From Lonepinella sp042468235 (lineage in GTDB: Bacteria; Pseudomonadota; Gammaproteobacteria; Enterobacterales; Pasteurellaceae): a DNA stretch of 64,000 nucleotides. Shown one piece after another: positions 1-8,405 of the stretch (its first letter is position 1; every line of letters starts with the position of its first letter). A model generated the notes under the pieces. The model did not search any database and was not told the origin of the DNA. It worked only from the letters and a program-made list of their open reading frames with translations. Where the stretch lies: contig NZ_CP170386.1 of NCBI RefSeq assembly GCF_042468235.1, forward strand, positions 496,001 through 560,000. Direction: 5' to 3'. Made by a program: the position numbers and the translations under genes.

Positions 1-411
1 CGTAAATTAATTCAGATCGGTATAGAACGAGATCCTTGGTTTAAGTTGGTGGAACAATTACAATTAGACGATGAAAAATTAACCAAACAATTAGCCATTA
101 ATTCTGTTCTATTATTGCAAGATGAGCAACAAATTCGACTAGGATTACGTTCATCACAACAACATTTACAGCGAGAAAATGCGATAAAAACGCTTACTGA
201 AAGATTGTCAGAATTGTTTAATCAGCCAATGCAACTAGAGATTGAAATTAATGATGATCCACAATCTTTAACGCCATTAGAATATTATCATCAGATTTAC
301 CAAGAATTGAGTGAGCAGGCGAAACAAGATCTGGTTCAAGACAAGGGTATTCAACTACTACAAAAAACCTTTGATGCGAAGTTGGATATGGAAACTATTC
401 GACCTGTTTAG
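1..411 (+). CDS. dnaX: DNA polymerase III subunits gamma/tau, C-terminal part (cut by the left edge)
   Basis: The reading frame is open from base 1, so only the last 136 residues of the clamp-loader subunit are present. The C-terminus (LRSSQQHL, then TPLEYYHQIYQE, then IQLLQKTFDAKLDMETIRPV) matches the end of enterobacterial tau, which ends in a very similar FDAELDEESIRPI. This is tau domain V, which binds the alpha polymerase subunit. The gene converges on tilS and the two stop regions overlap by 4 bases. The ATPase domain and any programmed frameshift site that makes gamma lie outside the window. Identification is from remembered homologues. Confidence 0.9.
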   Translation, partial: RKLIQIGIERDPWFKLVEQLQLDDEKLTKQLAINSVLLLQDEQQIRLGLRSSQQHLQRENAIKTLTERLSELFNQPMQLEIEINDDPQSLTPLEYYHQIYQELSEQAKQDLVQDKGIQLLQKTFDAKLDMETIRPV

Positions 412-1691
412 TCCGCCGTAAAAAAACCTACCGCACCTTGTAGCTTATTATCATAAAAAATCAAGGGAATGCGTTGGCGTTGCCATACTGGAACATTAAG
501 TTGTTGCCAAATTTTTTTAATATCACGCTTGATTTTTTGACCTTTTAACTGAATCGTTCCTGAATAAGCAAATTTTACCCAAATATTTTGTTCGGTAGGC
601 GGTAAACTCAGTTGTCGTAATCCTTGTTCACCTTGCCAAACTGCGGTGTAATGTTGCGTATTTTTTTGAATCGTAAGTACCCCGATATTATCGGGCAAGA
701 TACATTCTTGTTCAGGGGTAAGTATGGCAGTAAAGTCATTTACATTGTTAAAATCCGCAGTTAGGTATAATTTTTGCTGATAACGGCGAATTACCTTATC
801 TGCTAAATGATATTGTGGATTAGCATCTGCACGAGCTAAAATCACATCCTGTATAATTTGTTCAAGTTGAACTATTGATGGCATCTGTTGCTTTAATTCA
901 GTTAGCCACATTCGCAACAAGGCTTTTTGTTTAAGTTCGTTATACTGTATAAACCGCTCAAGGGAAAAAGTGCGGTGATTTTTATCGAAATTTTGTTGAA
1001 AATCATCCGCCAATAACTGATTAATTAATTGTTGTTGTTGATAGCAATGTTGAGCAGAACGAGCCACCATTTGATCGAAATGTTGCCAACGTTGACGAAG
1101 TTTAGGCAAAATCTGATTGCGTAGAAAATTACGCTCGTAATGGTTATCTGCATTACTATCATCTTCGATCCAAGCCAGCTTTTCACTATTCACATACTGT
1201 TCTAATTGACTACGTTGCCATGGCAATAATGGACGAAAAATTGGCATACCATACAATTCAGAATAAGACTGCATTGCCCCTAAACCTTGCAAACCGCTAC
1301 CACGTTTTAATGCCAGTAAAAAAGTTTCGCTTTGATCTTGTAAATGATGAGCGGTTACAACGATTTCATTTGATAAGCGTATTGCTGCAATAGCTTGATA
1401 GCGAGCTTCTCTAGCACCTTGCTCAATACCATTATTAGGATTAACGTTAATCTTTTTGATGATTAACGGAATATGAAATTGTTGGCAAATCTGTTTACAA
1501 TGAGTCGCCCATTGATCTGCGTTAGGATTTAATCCGTGGTGAATATGAACGGCACGTAGTTGTAAGTGCGGTTGATTTTCTCGAGCTTTTACCATCAGCG
1601 AGAGTAGAGCAGTAGAATCCAATCCTCCACTAAAGGCAATTAAATAGTGTTGGTGAGTGAGTTGCGATTGGAATTGATTAACAAGGTTCAT
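408..1691 (-). CDS. tilS: tRNA(Ile)-lysidine synthase
   Basis: TilS converts C34 of the CAU anticodon of a tRNA-Ile to lysidine, using ATP and lysine, so that it reads AUA. At 427 aa the length fits gamma-proteobacterial TilS. The PP-loop nucleotide motif SGGLDST is at residues 21-27, and VTAHHLQDQSETFLL with GSGLQGLGAM follows in the N-terminal N-type ATPase domain. The C-terminal domain ends WQRQRIPLIFYDNKLQGAVGFF, typical of the family. It is on the minus strand, 64 bases downstream of pdxY and tail to tail with dnaX. Two uptake signals (968-976, 1564-1572) lie in the coding region. It is essential in most bacteria. Confidence 0.95.
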   Translation of the reverse strand: MNLVNQFQSQLTHQHYLIAFSGGLDSTALLSLMVKARENQPHLQLRAVHIHHGLNPNADQWATHCKQICQQFHIPLIIKKINVNPNNGIEQGAREARYQAIAAIRLSNEIVVTAHHLQDQSETFLLALKRGSGLQGLGAMQSYSELYGMPIFRPLLPWQRSQLEQYVNSEKLAWIEDDSNADNHYERNFLRNQILPKLRQRWQHFDQMVARSAQHCYQQQQLINQLLADDFQQNFDKNHRTFSLERFIQYNELKQKALLRMWLTELKQQMPSIVQLEQIIQDVILARADANPQYHLADKVIRRYQQKLYLTADFNNVNDFTAILTPEQECILPDNIGVLTIQKNTQHYTAVWQGEQGLRQLSLPPTEQNIWVKFAYSGTIQLKGQKIKRDIKKIWQQLNVPVWQRQRIPLIFYDNKLQGAVGFFTAD

Positions 1692-1714
1692 AGCGTTTTA
1701 TGGTGAGATAATCA

Positions 1715-1748
1715 TTTTCGCTCCCTCTATTTACCGAAAGAGCGAAAG
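1715..1748. terminator. Hairpin between pdxY and tilS
   Basis: TTTCGCTC (1716-1723) pairs with GAGCGAAA (1740-1747) around a 16-base loop. It lies directly after the pdxY stop. No clear T-run follows on the minus strand, so termination is uncertain. Confidence 0.35.
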
Positions 1749-1755
1749 CTATCAA

Positions 1756-2616
1756 CTAAGCAATTTTTTCTGCTTTATAATTTGATACAGGTTTCATAAT
1801 TACATGACGAGCTTCAATTAATTGCAATTCATAAGAATTTAATTGATAGGTAATTCTCATCACATCATGTACCGCATTTCCCATTTGCTCAAAGGCTTCA
1901 AGTTCTGATTTACCATTTAATAAATTGGCTAAGAATAAACCAGCGGTCAAGTCACCCACCCCGACAGGGTGTTTGGCAAATGGATAAAGTGGACGAGTAA
2001 AACTCCACACGCCATCTTTGGTTGCCATCAGCATTTCAAATAGATTTTCATCACGACCAGCGGAACCTAAATGTTTTACCACCACAATTTTAGGACCTTT
2101 AGTGAGTAAATGTTTTACCGCATTTACAGCCTGATCGATATTTTCTACAGGTAATCCGCTAAGTTCTCGTAATTCAAGTAGATTCGGGGTCATAATATCG
2201 GCTTGTGGAATGGCGATATTAATTAAGCCTTCTTTAACACCGTCAGCAACCACACAGCCTTTTTCTGGGCTACCCATAACAGGATCGCATAGGTACAATG
2301 CGTTCGGATTAATAGCTTTCACTTTATGATAGGCATTGATGATTTCATCCACTTGTTCAGCAGAGCCGATATAACCAGAATAAACTGCATCACATTTTGC
2401 CAATTCACCGATTTCATCAATACCACGTACAATTTCACCGATTTGTTCTTTTGGAATTACCATGCCTGTCCATTTACCATATTGAGTATGGTTGGAAAAT
2501 TGCACAGTATTTAATGCCCATACATCAATACCATTTAATTGCATTGGGAATGTTGCTGATTTGTTTCCAGCGTAACCAAACACCACATGGGATTGAATGG
2601 AAAGTACATTTTTCAT
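1756..2616 (-). CDS. pdxY: Pyridoxal kinase PdxY
   Basis: This is a ribokinase-fold enzyme that phosphorylates pyridoxal to PLP in B6 salvage. I chose the ATG at 2616 (MKNVLSIQSHVVFGYAGNKS), giving 286 aa, the usual PdxY length. An AAGGAA ribosome-binding site sits just upstream, and the longer frame from 2673 adds 19 residues with no family similarity. Family signatures are SHVVFGYAGN near the start, CDPVMGS in the middle and the anion-hole motif GVGDLTAGLFLA near residue 220. The TQYG stretch fits PdxY better than PdxK. It sits between accA and tilS, all on the minus strand, with a hairpin terminator upstream, so it probably has its own promoter. Confidence 0.93.
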   Translation of the reverse strand: MKNVLSIQSHVVFGYAGNKSATFPMQLNGIDVWALNTVQFSNHTQYGKWTGMVIPKEQIGEIVRGIDEIGELAKCDAVYSGYIGSAEQVDEIINAYHKVKAINPNALYLCDPVMGSPEKGCVVADGVKEGLINIAIPQADIMTPNLLELRELSGLPVENIDQAVNAVKHLLTKGPKIVVVKHLGSAGRDENLFEMLMATKDGVWSFTRPLYPFAKHPVGVGDLTAGLFLANLLNGKSELEAFEQMGNAVHDVMRITYQLNSYELQLIEARHVIMKPVSNYKAEKIA

Positions 2617-2653
2617 TGAATTTATTTCCTTAATTATGTTGAATTTATCATAG

Positions 2654-2683
2654 AAAAGTGCGGTATTTTTCACCGCACTTTTT
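2654..2683 (-). terminator. Paired uptake-signal hairpin after accA
   Basis: Two inverted copies of the uptake signal form the stem: AAAAGTGCGGT (2654-2664) and ACCGCACTTTT (2672-2682), with a 7-base loop. Runs of A and T flank both sides, so it can act as an intrinsic terminator in either direction. It ends accA and precedes pdxY. Using inverted uptake signals as terminators is known in Haemophilus. Confidence 0.8.
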
Positions 2684-2725
2684 AATTTTCTTCCTGTCTT
2701 CAGTTTTTAGTTTTCAGTCTTCTGA

Positions 2726-3679
2726 TCAGCAATAACCGTAAGACATTAAACGTTGATAACGGCGATCGAGTAAATCTTGTTTATCTAATACATCTAAATC
2801 GGCTAAATCTTCTAATAGGCGAGCTTTTAAATTATTTGCCATTGCGAGGTGATCACGATGAGCGCCACCGAGAGGCTCAGTCACAATATTGTCAATTAAA
2901 CTCAATTCTTTTAAACGATTAGCAGTTAAGCCCATGGCTTCTGCTGCAACAGAGGCTTTTTCTGCACTTTTCCATAAAATAGAGGCACAACCTTCAGGTG
3001 AGATAACGGAGTAAGTGCTATATTGTAACATATTCACTTTGTCACCCACACCGATAGCTAATGCACCGCCAGAACCACCCTCACCGATAACTGTGCAAAT
3101 AACAGGTACTGTCAATGTTGCCATTTCACGCAAGTTACGAGCGATAGCTTCTGCTTGACCTCGTTCTTCTGCACCGACACCTGGATAAGCCCCTGGTGTG
3201 TCAATAAAGGTAATAATTGGTAATTTAAAACGTTCTGCCATTTGCATTAAACGCAAGGCTTTACGATACCCTTCTGGGGCTGGCATGCCAAAGTTACGTA
3301 ATACTTTTTCTTTGGTTGAACGCCCTTTTTGATGACCAATGACCATCACCGGACGACCATCTAAACGAGCTAAACCACCGACGATCGCTTTATCGTTAGC
3401 AAAGGCGCGATCTCCCGCTAGTTCTTCAAAATCAGTAAAGATATGTTCAATATAATCAAGCGTATATGGGCGATTTGGATGGCGTGATAGACGAGAAATC
3501 TGCCATGAGTCCAAATTGGCAAAGGTTTTTTTAGTGAGTTCCTTGCTTTTCTTTTGCAGACGTTTGATTTCGTCATCAAGATTGATATTACTATCATCAC
3601 TTGATACTGCACGAAGTGACTCAATTTTTGCTTCAAGTTCTGCAATCGGTAATTCAAAATCTAAATATTCTTGGCTCAT
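2726..3679 (-). CDS. accA: Acetyl-CoA carboxylase carboxyltransferase subunit alpha
   Basis: AccA, with AccD, transfers the carboxyl group from biotin on AccB to acetyl-CoA, the first step of fatty acid synthesis in the cytoplasm. It is 317 aa, almost the same as the E. coli protein (319). It starts MSQEYLDFELPIAELEAKIESLR, a helical region, followed by the crotonase-like carboxyltransferase core: GGLARLDGRPVMVIGHQKGR, IITFIDTPGAYPGVGAEERG and GEGGSGGALAIGVGD, which form the CoA-binding and oxyanion regions. AccD is not in the window, as usual for this split enzyme. It appears to be a single-gene unit between the prs terminator and the paired uptake-signal terminator. Confidence 0.97.
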   Translation of the reverse strand: MSQEYLDFELPIAELEAKIESLRAVSSDDSNINLDDEIKRLQKKSKELTKKTFANLDSWQISRLSRHPNRPYTLDYIEHIFTDFEELAGDRAFANDKAIVGGLARLDGRPVMVIGHQKGRSTKEKVLRNFGMPAPEGYRKALRLMQMAERFKLPIITFIDTPGAYPGVGAEERGQAEAIARNLREMATLTVPVICTVIGEGGSGGALAIGVGDKVNMLQYSTYSVISPEGCASILWKSAEKASVAAEAMGLTANRLKELSLIDNIVTEPLGGAHRDHLAMANNLKARLLEDLADLDVLDKQDLLDRRYQRLMSYGYC

Positions 3680-3823
3680 TTTCCTTTCCTAAGTATTGAA
3701 ATTAGCACAAAACACACCGCACTTTATCAGTTTATTTATGGGTATGCAAATTTGCTCTCTATTGTATGCTTTTTTATAGTAAATTGCAGTAATTTTTCAG
3801 TGGTAAGATGGGTACATAAAGAT

Positions 3824-3849
3824 AAAAAGCTACCCGAAAGTAGCTTTTT
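3824..3849 (-). terminator. Intrinsic terminator of prs
   Basis: A perfect 10-bp stem AAAAAGCTAC (3824-3833) / GTAGCTTTTT (3840-3849) with a 6-base loop lies 16 bases past the prs stop. On the minus strand it ends in a run of T. Confidence 0.85.
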
Positions 3850-3864
3850 AAACAGAAGTTAGGT

Positions 3865-4812
3865 CTAATTAAACATGGCTGAAATAGATTCTTCATTACT
3901 AATACGGCGAATGGCTTCAGATAACATGCCAGAAAGTGTTAATACACGTACTTTACCTAACGCTTTAATTTCTGGTGTTAATGGGATCGTGTCCGTAACT
4001 ACTACTTCATCAATTACGCTATTGGCTAAGTTTTGTACAGCATTGCCAGAAAATACCGCGTGTGTTGCATAAGCAAAGACACGTTTTGCACCACGTTCTT
4101 TTAAGGCTTCTGCGGCTTTACACAAAGTACCTCCAGTATCGATCATATCATCTACTAAAATACAATCACGATCAGCTACATCGCCGATAATGTGCATCAC
4201 TTGGGATACATTGGCTTTTGGACGGCGTTTATCAATGATCGCCATGTCGGCATCATTTAATAATTTAGCAATGGCACGAGCCCGCACTACACCACCAATA
4301 TCAGGCGAAACTACCATTGGTTTTTCAAGGTCAGTTTTTTTCAAAATATCATGAATTAATACTGGTGAACCAAATACATTATCTACTGGCACGTCAAAGA
4401 AACCTTGAATTTGTTCAGCGTGTAAATCACAGGTGAGTACACGGTCAACCCCAACGCTTGAAAGGAAATCTGCCACTACTTTAGCGGTAATCGGTACACG
4501 AGCAGAACGCACACGGCGATCTTGTCGAGCATAACCAAAGTAAGGAATCACTGCTGTAATACGCCCAGCAGATGCACGGCGTAAAGCATCTACCATGACG
4601 ATTAATTCCATTAGGTTGTCATTGGTTGGAGCGCAGGTAGATTGAATGATAAATACATCGCTACCACGTACGTTTTCATTGATTTGCACTTGGATTTCAC
4701 CGTCACTAAAACGTCCAACCGTGGCATCGCCTAGCGATGTATAAAGACGTTCTGAAATGCGTTGTGCAAGTTCTGGTGTTGCGTTACCAGCAAAGAGTTT
4801 AATATCAGGCAT
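3865..4812 (-). CDS. prs: Ribose-phosphate pyrophosphokinase
   Basis: Prs makes PRPP from ribose 5-phosphate and ATP, feeding purine, pyrimidine, NAD, histidine and tryptophan synthesis. At 315 aa it has the standard length. Key motifs are FSDGEIQVQINENVRGSDVF near the N-terminus, the RRASAGRITAVIPYFGYARQD flexible and ATP loop, VLTCDLHAEQIQGFF, and the PRPP-binding loop CILVDDMIDTGGTLCKAAE. It is the last gene of lolB-ispE-prs, with 36 bases separating it from ispE; the same order is known from H. influenzae. A strong hairpin terminator follows. Confidence 0.97.
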   Translation of the reverse strand: MPDIKLFAGNATPELAQRISERLYTSLGDATVGRFSDGEIQVQINENVRGSDVFIIQSTCAPTNDNLMELIVMVDALRRASAGRITAVIPYFGYARQDRRVRSARVPITAKVVADFLSSVGVDRVLTCDLHAEQIQGFFDVPVDNVFGSPVLIHDILKKTDLEKPMVVSPDIGGVVRARAIAKLLNDADMAIIDKRRPKANVSQVMHIIGDVADRDCILVDDMIDTGGTLCKAAEALKERGAKRVFAYATHAVFSGNAVQNLANSVIDEVVVTDTIPLTPEIKALGKVRVLTLSGMLSEAIRRISNEESISAMFN

Positions 4813-4848
4813 TTTAATTTGACCTCAGGTTTAATAATAGAAGAAAGT

Positions 4849-5757
4849 TTAATTCTGTCGCTCAAGTTGGTTAAGTAATATTTCTAATGGTGAAGTATTA
4901 CAGCCTTTCGCCACAAAACCAGTAAATTTTATGGGTTTAAGTTGATAAATCGCTTGTGCATCTTGTTCGCTATCAAATTCGGCAAATACACAGGATCCCG
5001 TTCCAGTCAACCTTGCTGGTGCATATTGTAGCAACCAAGAGAGTAATTCATCAATGATTGGATAGTGATTTCGCACAATTTTTTCACAATCATTACGATA
5101 TTCATCAGTTAATAGCTGTGAAATTGGTTTCTTGGGGGTATTGCGAGTGAGATTAGCGTCCGCAAATATTCTAGCCGTTGAAATAGCTAACTCAGGTTTT
5201 AATACCAGATACCATTTTTCTTTTGGTTGGCAATGAATTATTTTTTCACCGACACCTTCAGCCACAGCGGCTAGTCCATCAATAAAAATAGGTACATCCG
5301 CACCTAATTTTACACCGATTTCGATTAATTGTTGTTTAGTTAATCCAGTTTTCCACAAATAGTTGAGAGCGACTAAAGTCGTTGCCGCATTTGATGAGCC
5401 ACCACCAACACCACCGCCCATCGGGAGAATTTTATCTAAATGAATATTCGCACCAGATTGACAGCCAGTATATTGTTGCAATGCCGTGGCAGCACGATAA
5501 ATCAAATTATCTTGTTTGTTTAAATTTGGAATATCGGGGGTTAATTGAATTTGATCATCATCACGTAAACTGATGTTTAACCAGTCGCCATAATCTAAAA
5601 ATTGAAATAAGGTTTGTAATTCGTGATAGCCGTCAGGGCGTTTATTATTAATATATAAAAATAAATTCAGTTTGGCGGGGCTAGGGAAACGGATATGATT
5701 TCCCTGTTGAATGGTTGACATATCGGAAAGTGCGGTAGAAAAATGATAATTTTTCAT
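4849..5757 (-). CDS. ispE: 4-diphosphocytidyl-2-C-methyl-D-erythritol kinase
   Basis: IspE is the GHMP-family kinase of the MEP isoprenoid pathway; it phosphorylates CDP-ME at the 2-hydroxyl. The ATP-binding motif PMGGGVGGGSSNAATTL is clear, with FPSPAKLNLFLYI near the N-terminus and LTGTGSCVFAEF near the C-terminus. I chose the ATG at 5757 (302 aa). It overlaps the lolB stop by one base, which suggests translational coupling, and its first residues (MKNYHFSTALS) resemble my memory of the H. influenzae protein. An uptake signal at 5728-5736 is read as STAL within this N-terminus. A start at 5721 is the alternative. Confidence 0.93.
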   Translation of the reverse strand: MKNYHFSTALSDMSTIQQGNHIRFPSPAKLNLFLYINNKRPDGYHELQTLFQFLDYGDWLNISLRDDDQIQLTPDIPNLNKQDNLIYRAATALQQYTGCQSGANIHLDKILPMGGGVGGGSSNAATTLVALNYLWKTGLTKQQLIEIGVKLGADVPIFIDGLAAVAEGVGEKIIHCQPKEKWYLVLKPELAISTARIFADANLTRNTPKKPISQLLTDEYRNDCEKIVRNHYPIIDELLSWLLQYAPARLTGTGSCVFAEFDSEQDAQAIYQLKPIKFTGFVAKGCNTSPLEILLNQLERQN

Positions 5758-6386
5758 TATAAAGTCCAATTATCCACTCGTATTTTTAAGGTTTGTGTCG
5801 AATTTTTTAGCAAAATATCTTTGGGTAATGCTGGTATGCGATCTTGATGATAAACTAAATAATCTGCCGTCCACAGTATACCATCCACTGCATAGTTAAA
5901 GCTCGACAAATAATGATTTTCGCCTACTTGATAATCCGCTTTTTCGTCTGGCTGACCTTTTAACCAAGTGGCTAATTGTTCTAACGGCACGTCCATACCA
6001 ACGATTTCTCGCACCAGATATTTGGCATCTTGTTCAGAACGTTGATGACCTTTATTATCTGAAATTGTCATGCCAGCATTGTGCATTTGCAAGGTTAAAC
6101 TGCTTGCACTAATGGTAGAGTAAAGTTTTAACGTATAGTTTTTAGCATTGGTATATTGCCATTCAAAACGGCTGGAAAAGCGTTCTTTCTGGCTAATATA
6201 ACCTAACTGCCCTTGGGCTTGATAGTTTTGGATTTGTTTAAGTTGGCTTAAATGTTGTTGCCAAGTGCGGTCATTCTTGCTAATCGTTTTAATATCGGTT
6301 GGACGTTGTTCACTGATGTCTAAACTTGAACAGCCAGTGAATAATATCGCAGATAATAAAATTAGGGATAAATGTTTGAGTTTCAT
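5757..6386 (-). CDS. lolB: Outer-membrane lipoprotein receptor LolB
   Basis: LolB takes lipoproteins from periplasmic LolA and inserts them in the inner leaflet of the outer membrane. The 209-aa product begins with a lipoprotein signal peptide (MKLKHLSLILLSAILFTGCSS, lipobox FTGC, cleavage before Cys19). Residues SSRFEWQYTNAKNYTLKLYS and YQVGENHYLSSFNYAVDG fit the LolB beta-barrel. It is the first gene of lolB-ispE-prs and overlaps ispE by one base. An uptake signal lies at 6263-6271. Remembered Haemophilus synteny (hemM/lolB next to ispE and prs) supports the call. Confidence 0.9.
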   Translation of the reverse strand: MKLKHLSLILLSAILFTGCSSLDISEQRPTDIKTISKNDRTWQQHLSQLKQIQNYQAQGQLGYISQKERFSSRFEWQYTNAKNYTLKLYSTISASSLTLQMHNAGMTISDNKGHQRSEQDAKYLVREIVGMDVPLEQLATWLKGQPDEKADYQVGENHYLSSFNYAVDGILWTADYLVYHQDRIPALPKDILLKNSTQTLKIRVDNWTL

Positions 6387-6434
6387 TTTTAAATGAGTTC
6401 TTAAAAAGTCAGGGAGTATTCTAACTGGTTATTT

Positions 6435-7700
6435 TTATGAAGTCAAAATATCAAAGTGCGGTCTGATTTCAGCAATTTTTTGTTTTACCGCTAAAATCCG
6501 CCGAGCGGTAAGTTCATCTCGAATCCTTTGTTTTTCAAATCCGTCATTGATTACCTGTTGCACATCCACTTGTAAAGCAGTTTGATACAGTTGCCATAAA
6601 TAGTCTTTTTGTGGGTATTCTCGTAGCTCAAAACCAGTACGTCCACGACTATCTGCGACACAAACGGTTAGAAATTCTAAAAAGCGTTGCGGTTTACGCC
6701 ATACATCAAATTGATTGAACAATTTAATAATCGTATTTGCTCGCAATTCAAAGGCTTTGTGAACATGGCTATGATATGCACAAGTCAGTTCCGCTAATAC
6801 TTTGTCATAACTCGGCACTTTTAACCGATTGCTGAGATTTCGGGTAGGTTGAACGCCGTTTTTTTCGTGTCCATAGTGATGGGGTAAAATGGCTTTGGGC
6901 GTTAAGGCTTTGCCTAAATCATGACAAAGTGCGGCAAAACGCACCGCAGTTTTATTCAGTTCAGTTTGTTCGGTGAGTAGGGTAGCCTGTTGTAACACCA
7001 ACATGGTATGAATAAAACTATCAATTTCGGGGTGATGTTGGGCTGGATTTGGCACGCCATAAAGTGCATCTAATTCAGGGAATAATACAGCTAATGCACC
7101 AACTTTACGTAACACGAAAAAATAGATTTCAGGATTTTTTTCATTAAGGGCTTTTTCGGTTTCTAACCAAATGCGTTCAGCAGTTAAATGAGCAAGTTCT
7201 CCCTGAGTAGTGAGAGTTTTCATTAATTTAATCGTTTCATCTGCAATCGTAAAACCTAAATAATGAAAACGAGCAGCAAAGCGAGCGACACGCAAAACAC
7301 GCAAAGGATCTTCGGCAAACGCCGGGGAAATATGACGTAAAATGCGGTGATTTAAATCTTTAATACCACCAAAAGGATCGTATAGATTGCCTTGTTCATC
7401 TTGAGCGATAGCATTAATGGTTAAATCTCGCCGAATCAGATCTTGCTCAAGGGTAATATCTGGAGAAAAGTCACACACAAACCCCGTATAACCTGAACCA
7501 GATTTTTGTTCAGTGCGAGCAAGAGCATATTCTTGTTTCGTTTTGGGGTGCAAAAAAACAGGGAAATCACTACCGACTTGTTGATAGCCCTGTTGAATAA
7601 GTTGTTCAGGTGTGCCACCCACAACCAGCCAATCTCGATCTTTAATAGGGAGATTCAATAATTGATCACGGACAGCACCACCAACTAAGAATGTTTGCAT
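6435..7700 (-). CDS. cca: CCA-adding tRNA nucleotidyltransferase (multifunctional)
   Basis: The enzyme adds or repairs the 3' CCA of tRNAs. The start at 7700 (MQTFLVGGAVRDQLLNLP) gives 421 aa and matches family N-termini; the 15 extra upstream residues lack similarity. The class II catalytic head has GGAVRD at residues 7-12 and the acidic pair in KDRDWLVVGG, followed by RRDLTINAIAQDEQGNLYDPFGG and the ERIWLETEKAL region. A C-terminal HD phosphohydrolase domain follows (residues near RFAALCHDLGKALTP), as in E. coli-type multifunctional enzymes. It lies 35 bases past the SH3 protein gene, so the two may be cotranscribed. Confidence 0.96.
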   Translation of the reverse strand: MQTFLVGGAVRDQLLNLPIKDRDWLVVGGTPEQLIQQGYQQVGSDFPVFLHPKTKQEYALARTEQKSGSGYTGFVCDFSPDITLEQDLIRRDLTINAIAQDEQGNLYDPFGGIKDLNHRILRHISPAFAEDPLRVLRVARFAARFHYLGFTIADETIKLMKTLTTQGELAHLTAERIWLETEKALNEKNPEIYFFVLRKVGALAVLFPELDALYGVPNPAQHHPEIDSFIHTMLVLQQATLLTEQTELNKTAVRFAALCHDLGKALTPKAILPHHYGHEKNGVQPTRNLSNRLKVPSYDKVLAELTCAYHSHVHKAFELRANTIIKLFNQFDVWRKPQRFLEFLTVCVADSRGRTGFELREYPQKDYLWQLYQTALQVDVQQVINDGFEKQRIRDELTARRILAVKQKIAEIRPHFDILTS

Positions 7701-7735
7701 TTTCTGATGCCTGACACCTGTCATCTGATACCTGA

Positions 7736-8347
7736 TTAAGCCCACCCGTCACGGCGACGACGTTTTGGCATAATCACTGGAATAATCAAACCAAGCAATA
7801 ATCCCACACCAAGCACGGAACCACCATAAATAAACCATTGAATCGCAATTTCACGCTTACCTGCATCAAGCAAAGCCTCTAAATCACGATTTTTATTTTT
7901 AGTGATTTCTAATTCACGTTTTAATTGAGAATTTTCTTCTAATAATTGACTGCTACGCTGATCACTGTCAGCAGAACGGCGTTGCATTTCTACGGTACGT
8001 TGTTGCCAGTCTTTATCAATATTATTTAGTTTTAAGGTTAAATCCTGAACTTTGGCTCTTAACTGTGGATTTTCATTTTTAGCACTGGGTGTTGAACTTA
8101 ATTCGCTAGTTAAAATCCATGCTTCACGATTTTTACTATCTCGAATTAAAGTATAACGATCTTTATGATCTAATACATTAACTGGTTCGCCAGCTTGAAT
8201 TGAACCCGCAATTTTAAAGTTATCACCCGCACCTTTGCGTAAAAAGGTATGCAAATTTTCAGTCACATATTGTGTTTCGGCTTGTGCCATTTGAATTGTG
8301 ATATTGAATAATAAGAAAGAGAGCAGTAGTTTTAATAATGTCTGCAT
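7736..8347 (-). CDS. TIGR04211-type SH3 domain protein (YgiM-like)
   Basis: The start at 8347 gives 203 aa (MQTLLKLLLSFLLFNITI...), with a GGAG ribosome-binding site upstream. The protein has a cleavable signal peptide ending near AQAE (residues 20-24). A bacterial SH3 domain follows (TENLHTFLRKGAGDNFKIAGSIQAGEPVNVLD), then a coiled coil of about 75 residues rich in E, K, Q and L, and one C-terminal membrane segment (WFIYGGSVLGVGLLLGLIIP). It ends in an Arg-rich tail, RRRRDGWA. This layout matches E. coli YgiM, whose function is unclear; a periplasmic protein anchored at its C-terminus is inferred. In E. coli ygiM also neighbours cca and ygiF, which agrees with this region. Confidence 0.85.
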   Translation of the reverse strand: MQTLLKLLLSFLLFNITIQMAQAETQYVTENLHTFLRKGAGDNFKIAGSIQAGEPVNVLDHKDRYTLIRDSKNREAWILTSELSSTPSAKNENPQLRAKVQDLTLKLNNIDKDWQQRTVEMQRRSADSDQRSSQLLEENSQLKRELEITKNKNRDLEALLDAGKREIAIQWFIYGGSVLGVGLLLGLIIPVIMPKRRRRDGWA

Positions 8348-8374
8348 GGTATAAATCTCCTTAACGAATAATGG

Positions 8375-8404
8375 AAAAGTGCGGTGATTTTGACCGCACT
8401 TTTT
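8375..8404 (-). terminator. Paired uptake-signal terminator after pit
   Basis: Inverted uptake signals AAAAGTGCGGT (8375-8385) and ACCGCACTTTT (8393-8403) enclose a 7-base loop. The hairpin lies just past the pit stop at 8406 and before the SH3-protein start, so it probably ends the phosphate-transport operon. Confidence 0.8.
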
Positions 8405-8405
8405 A

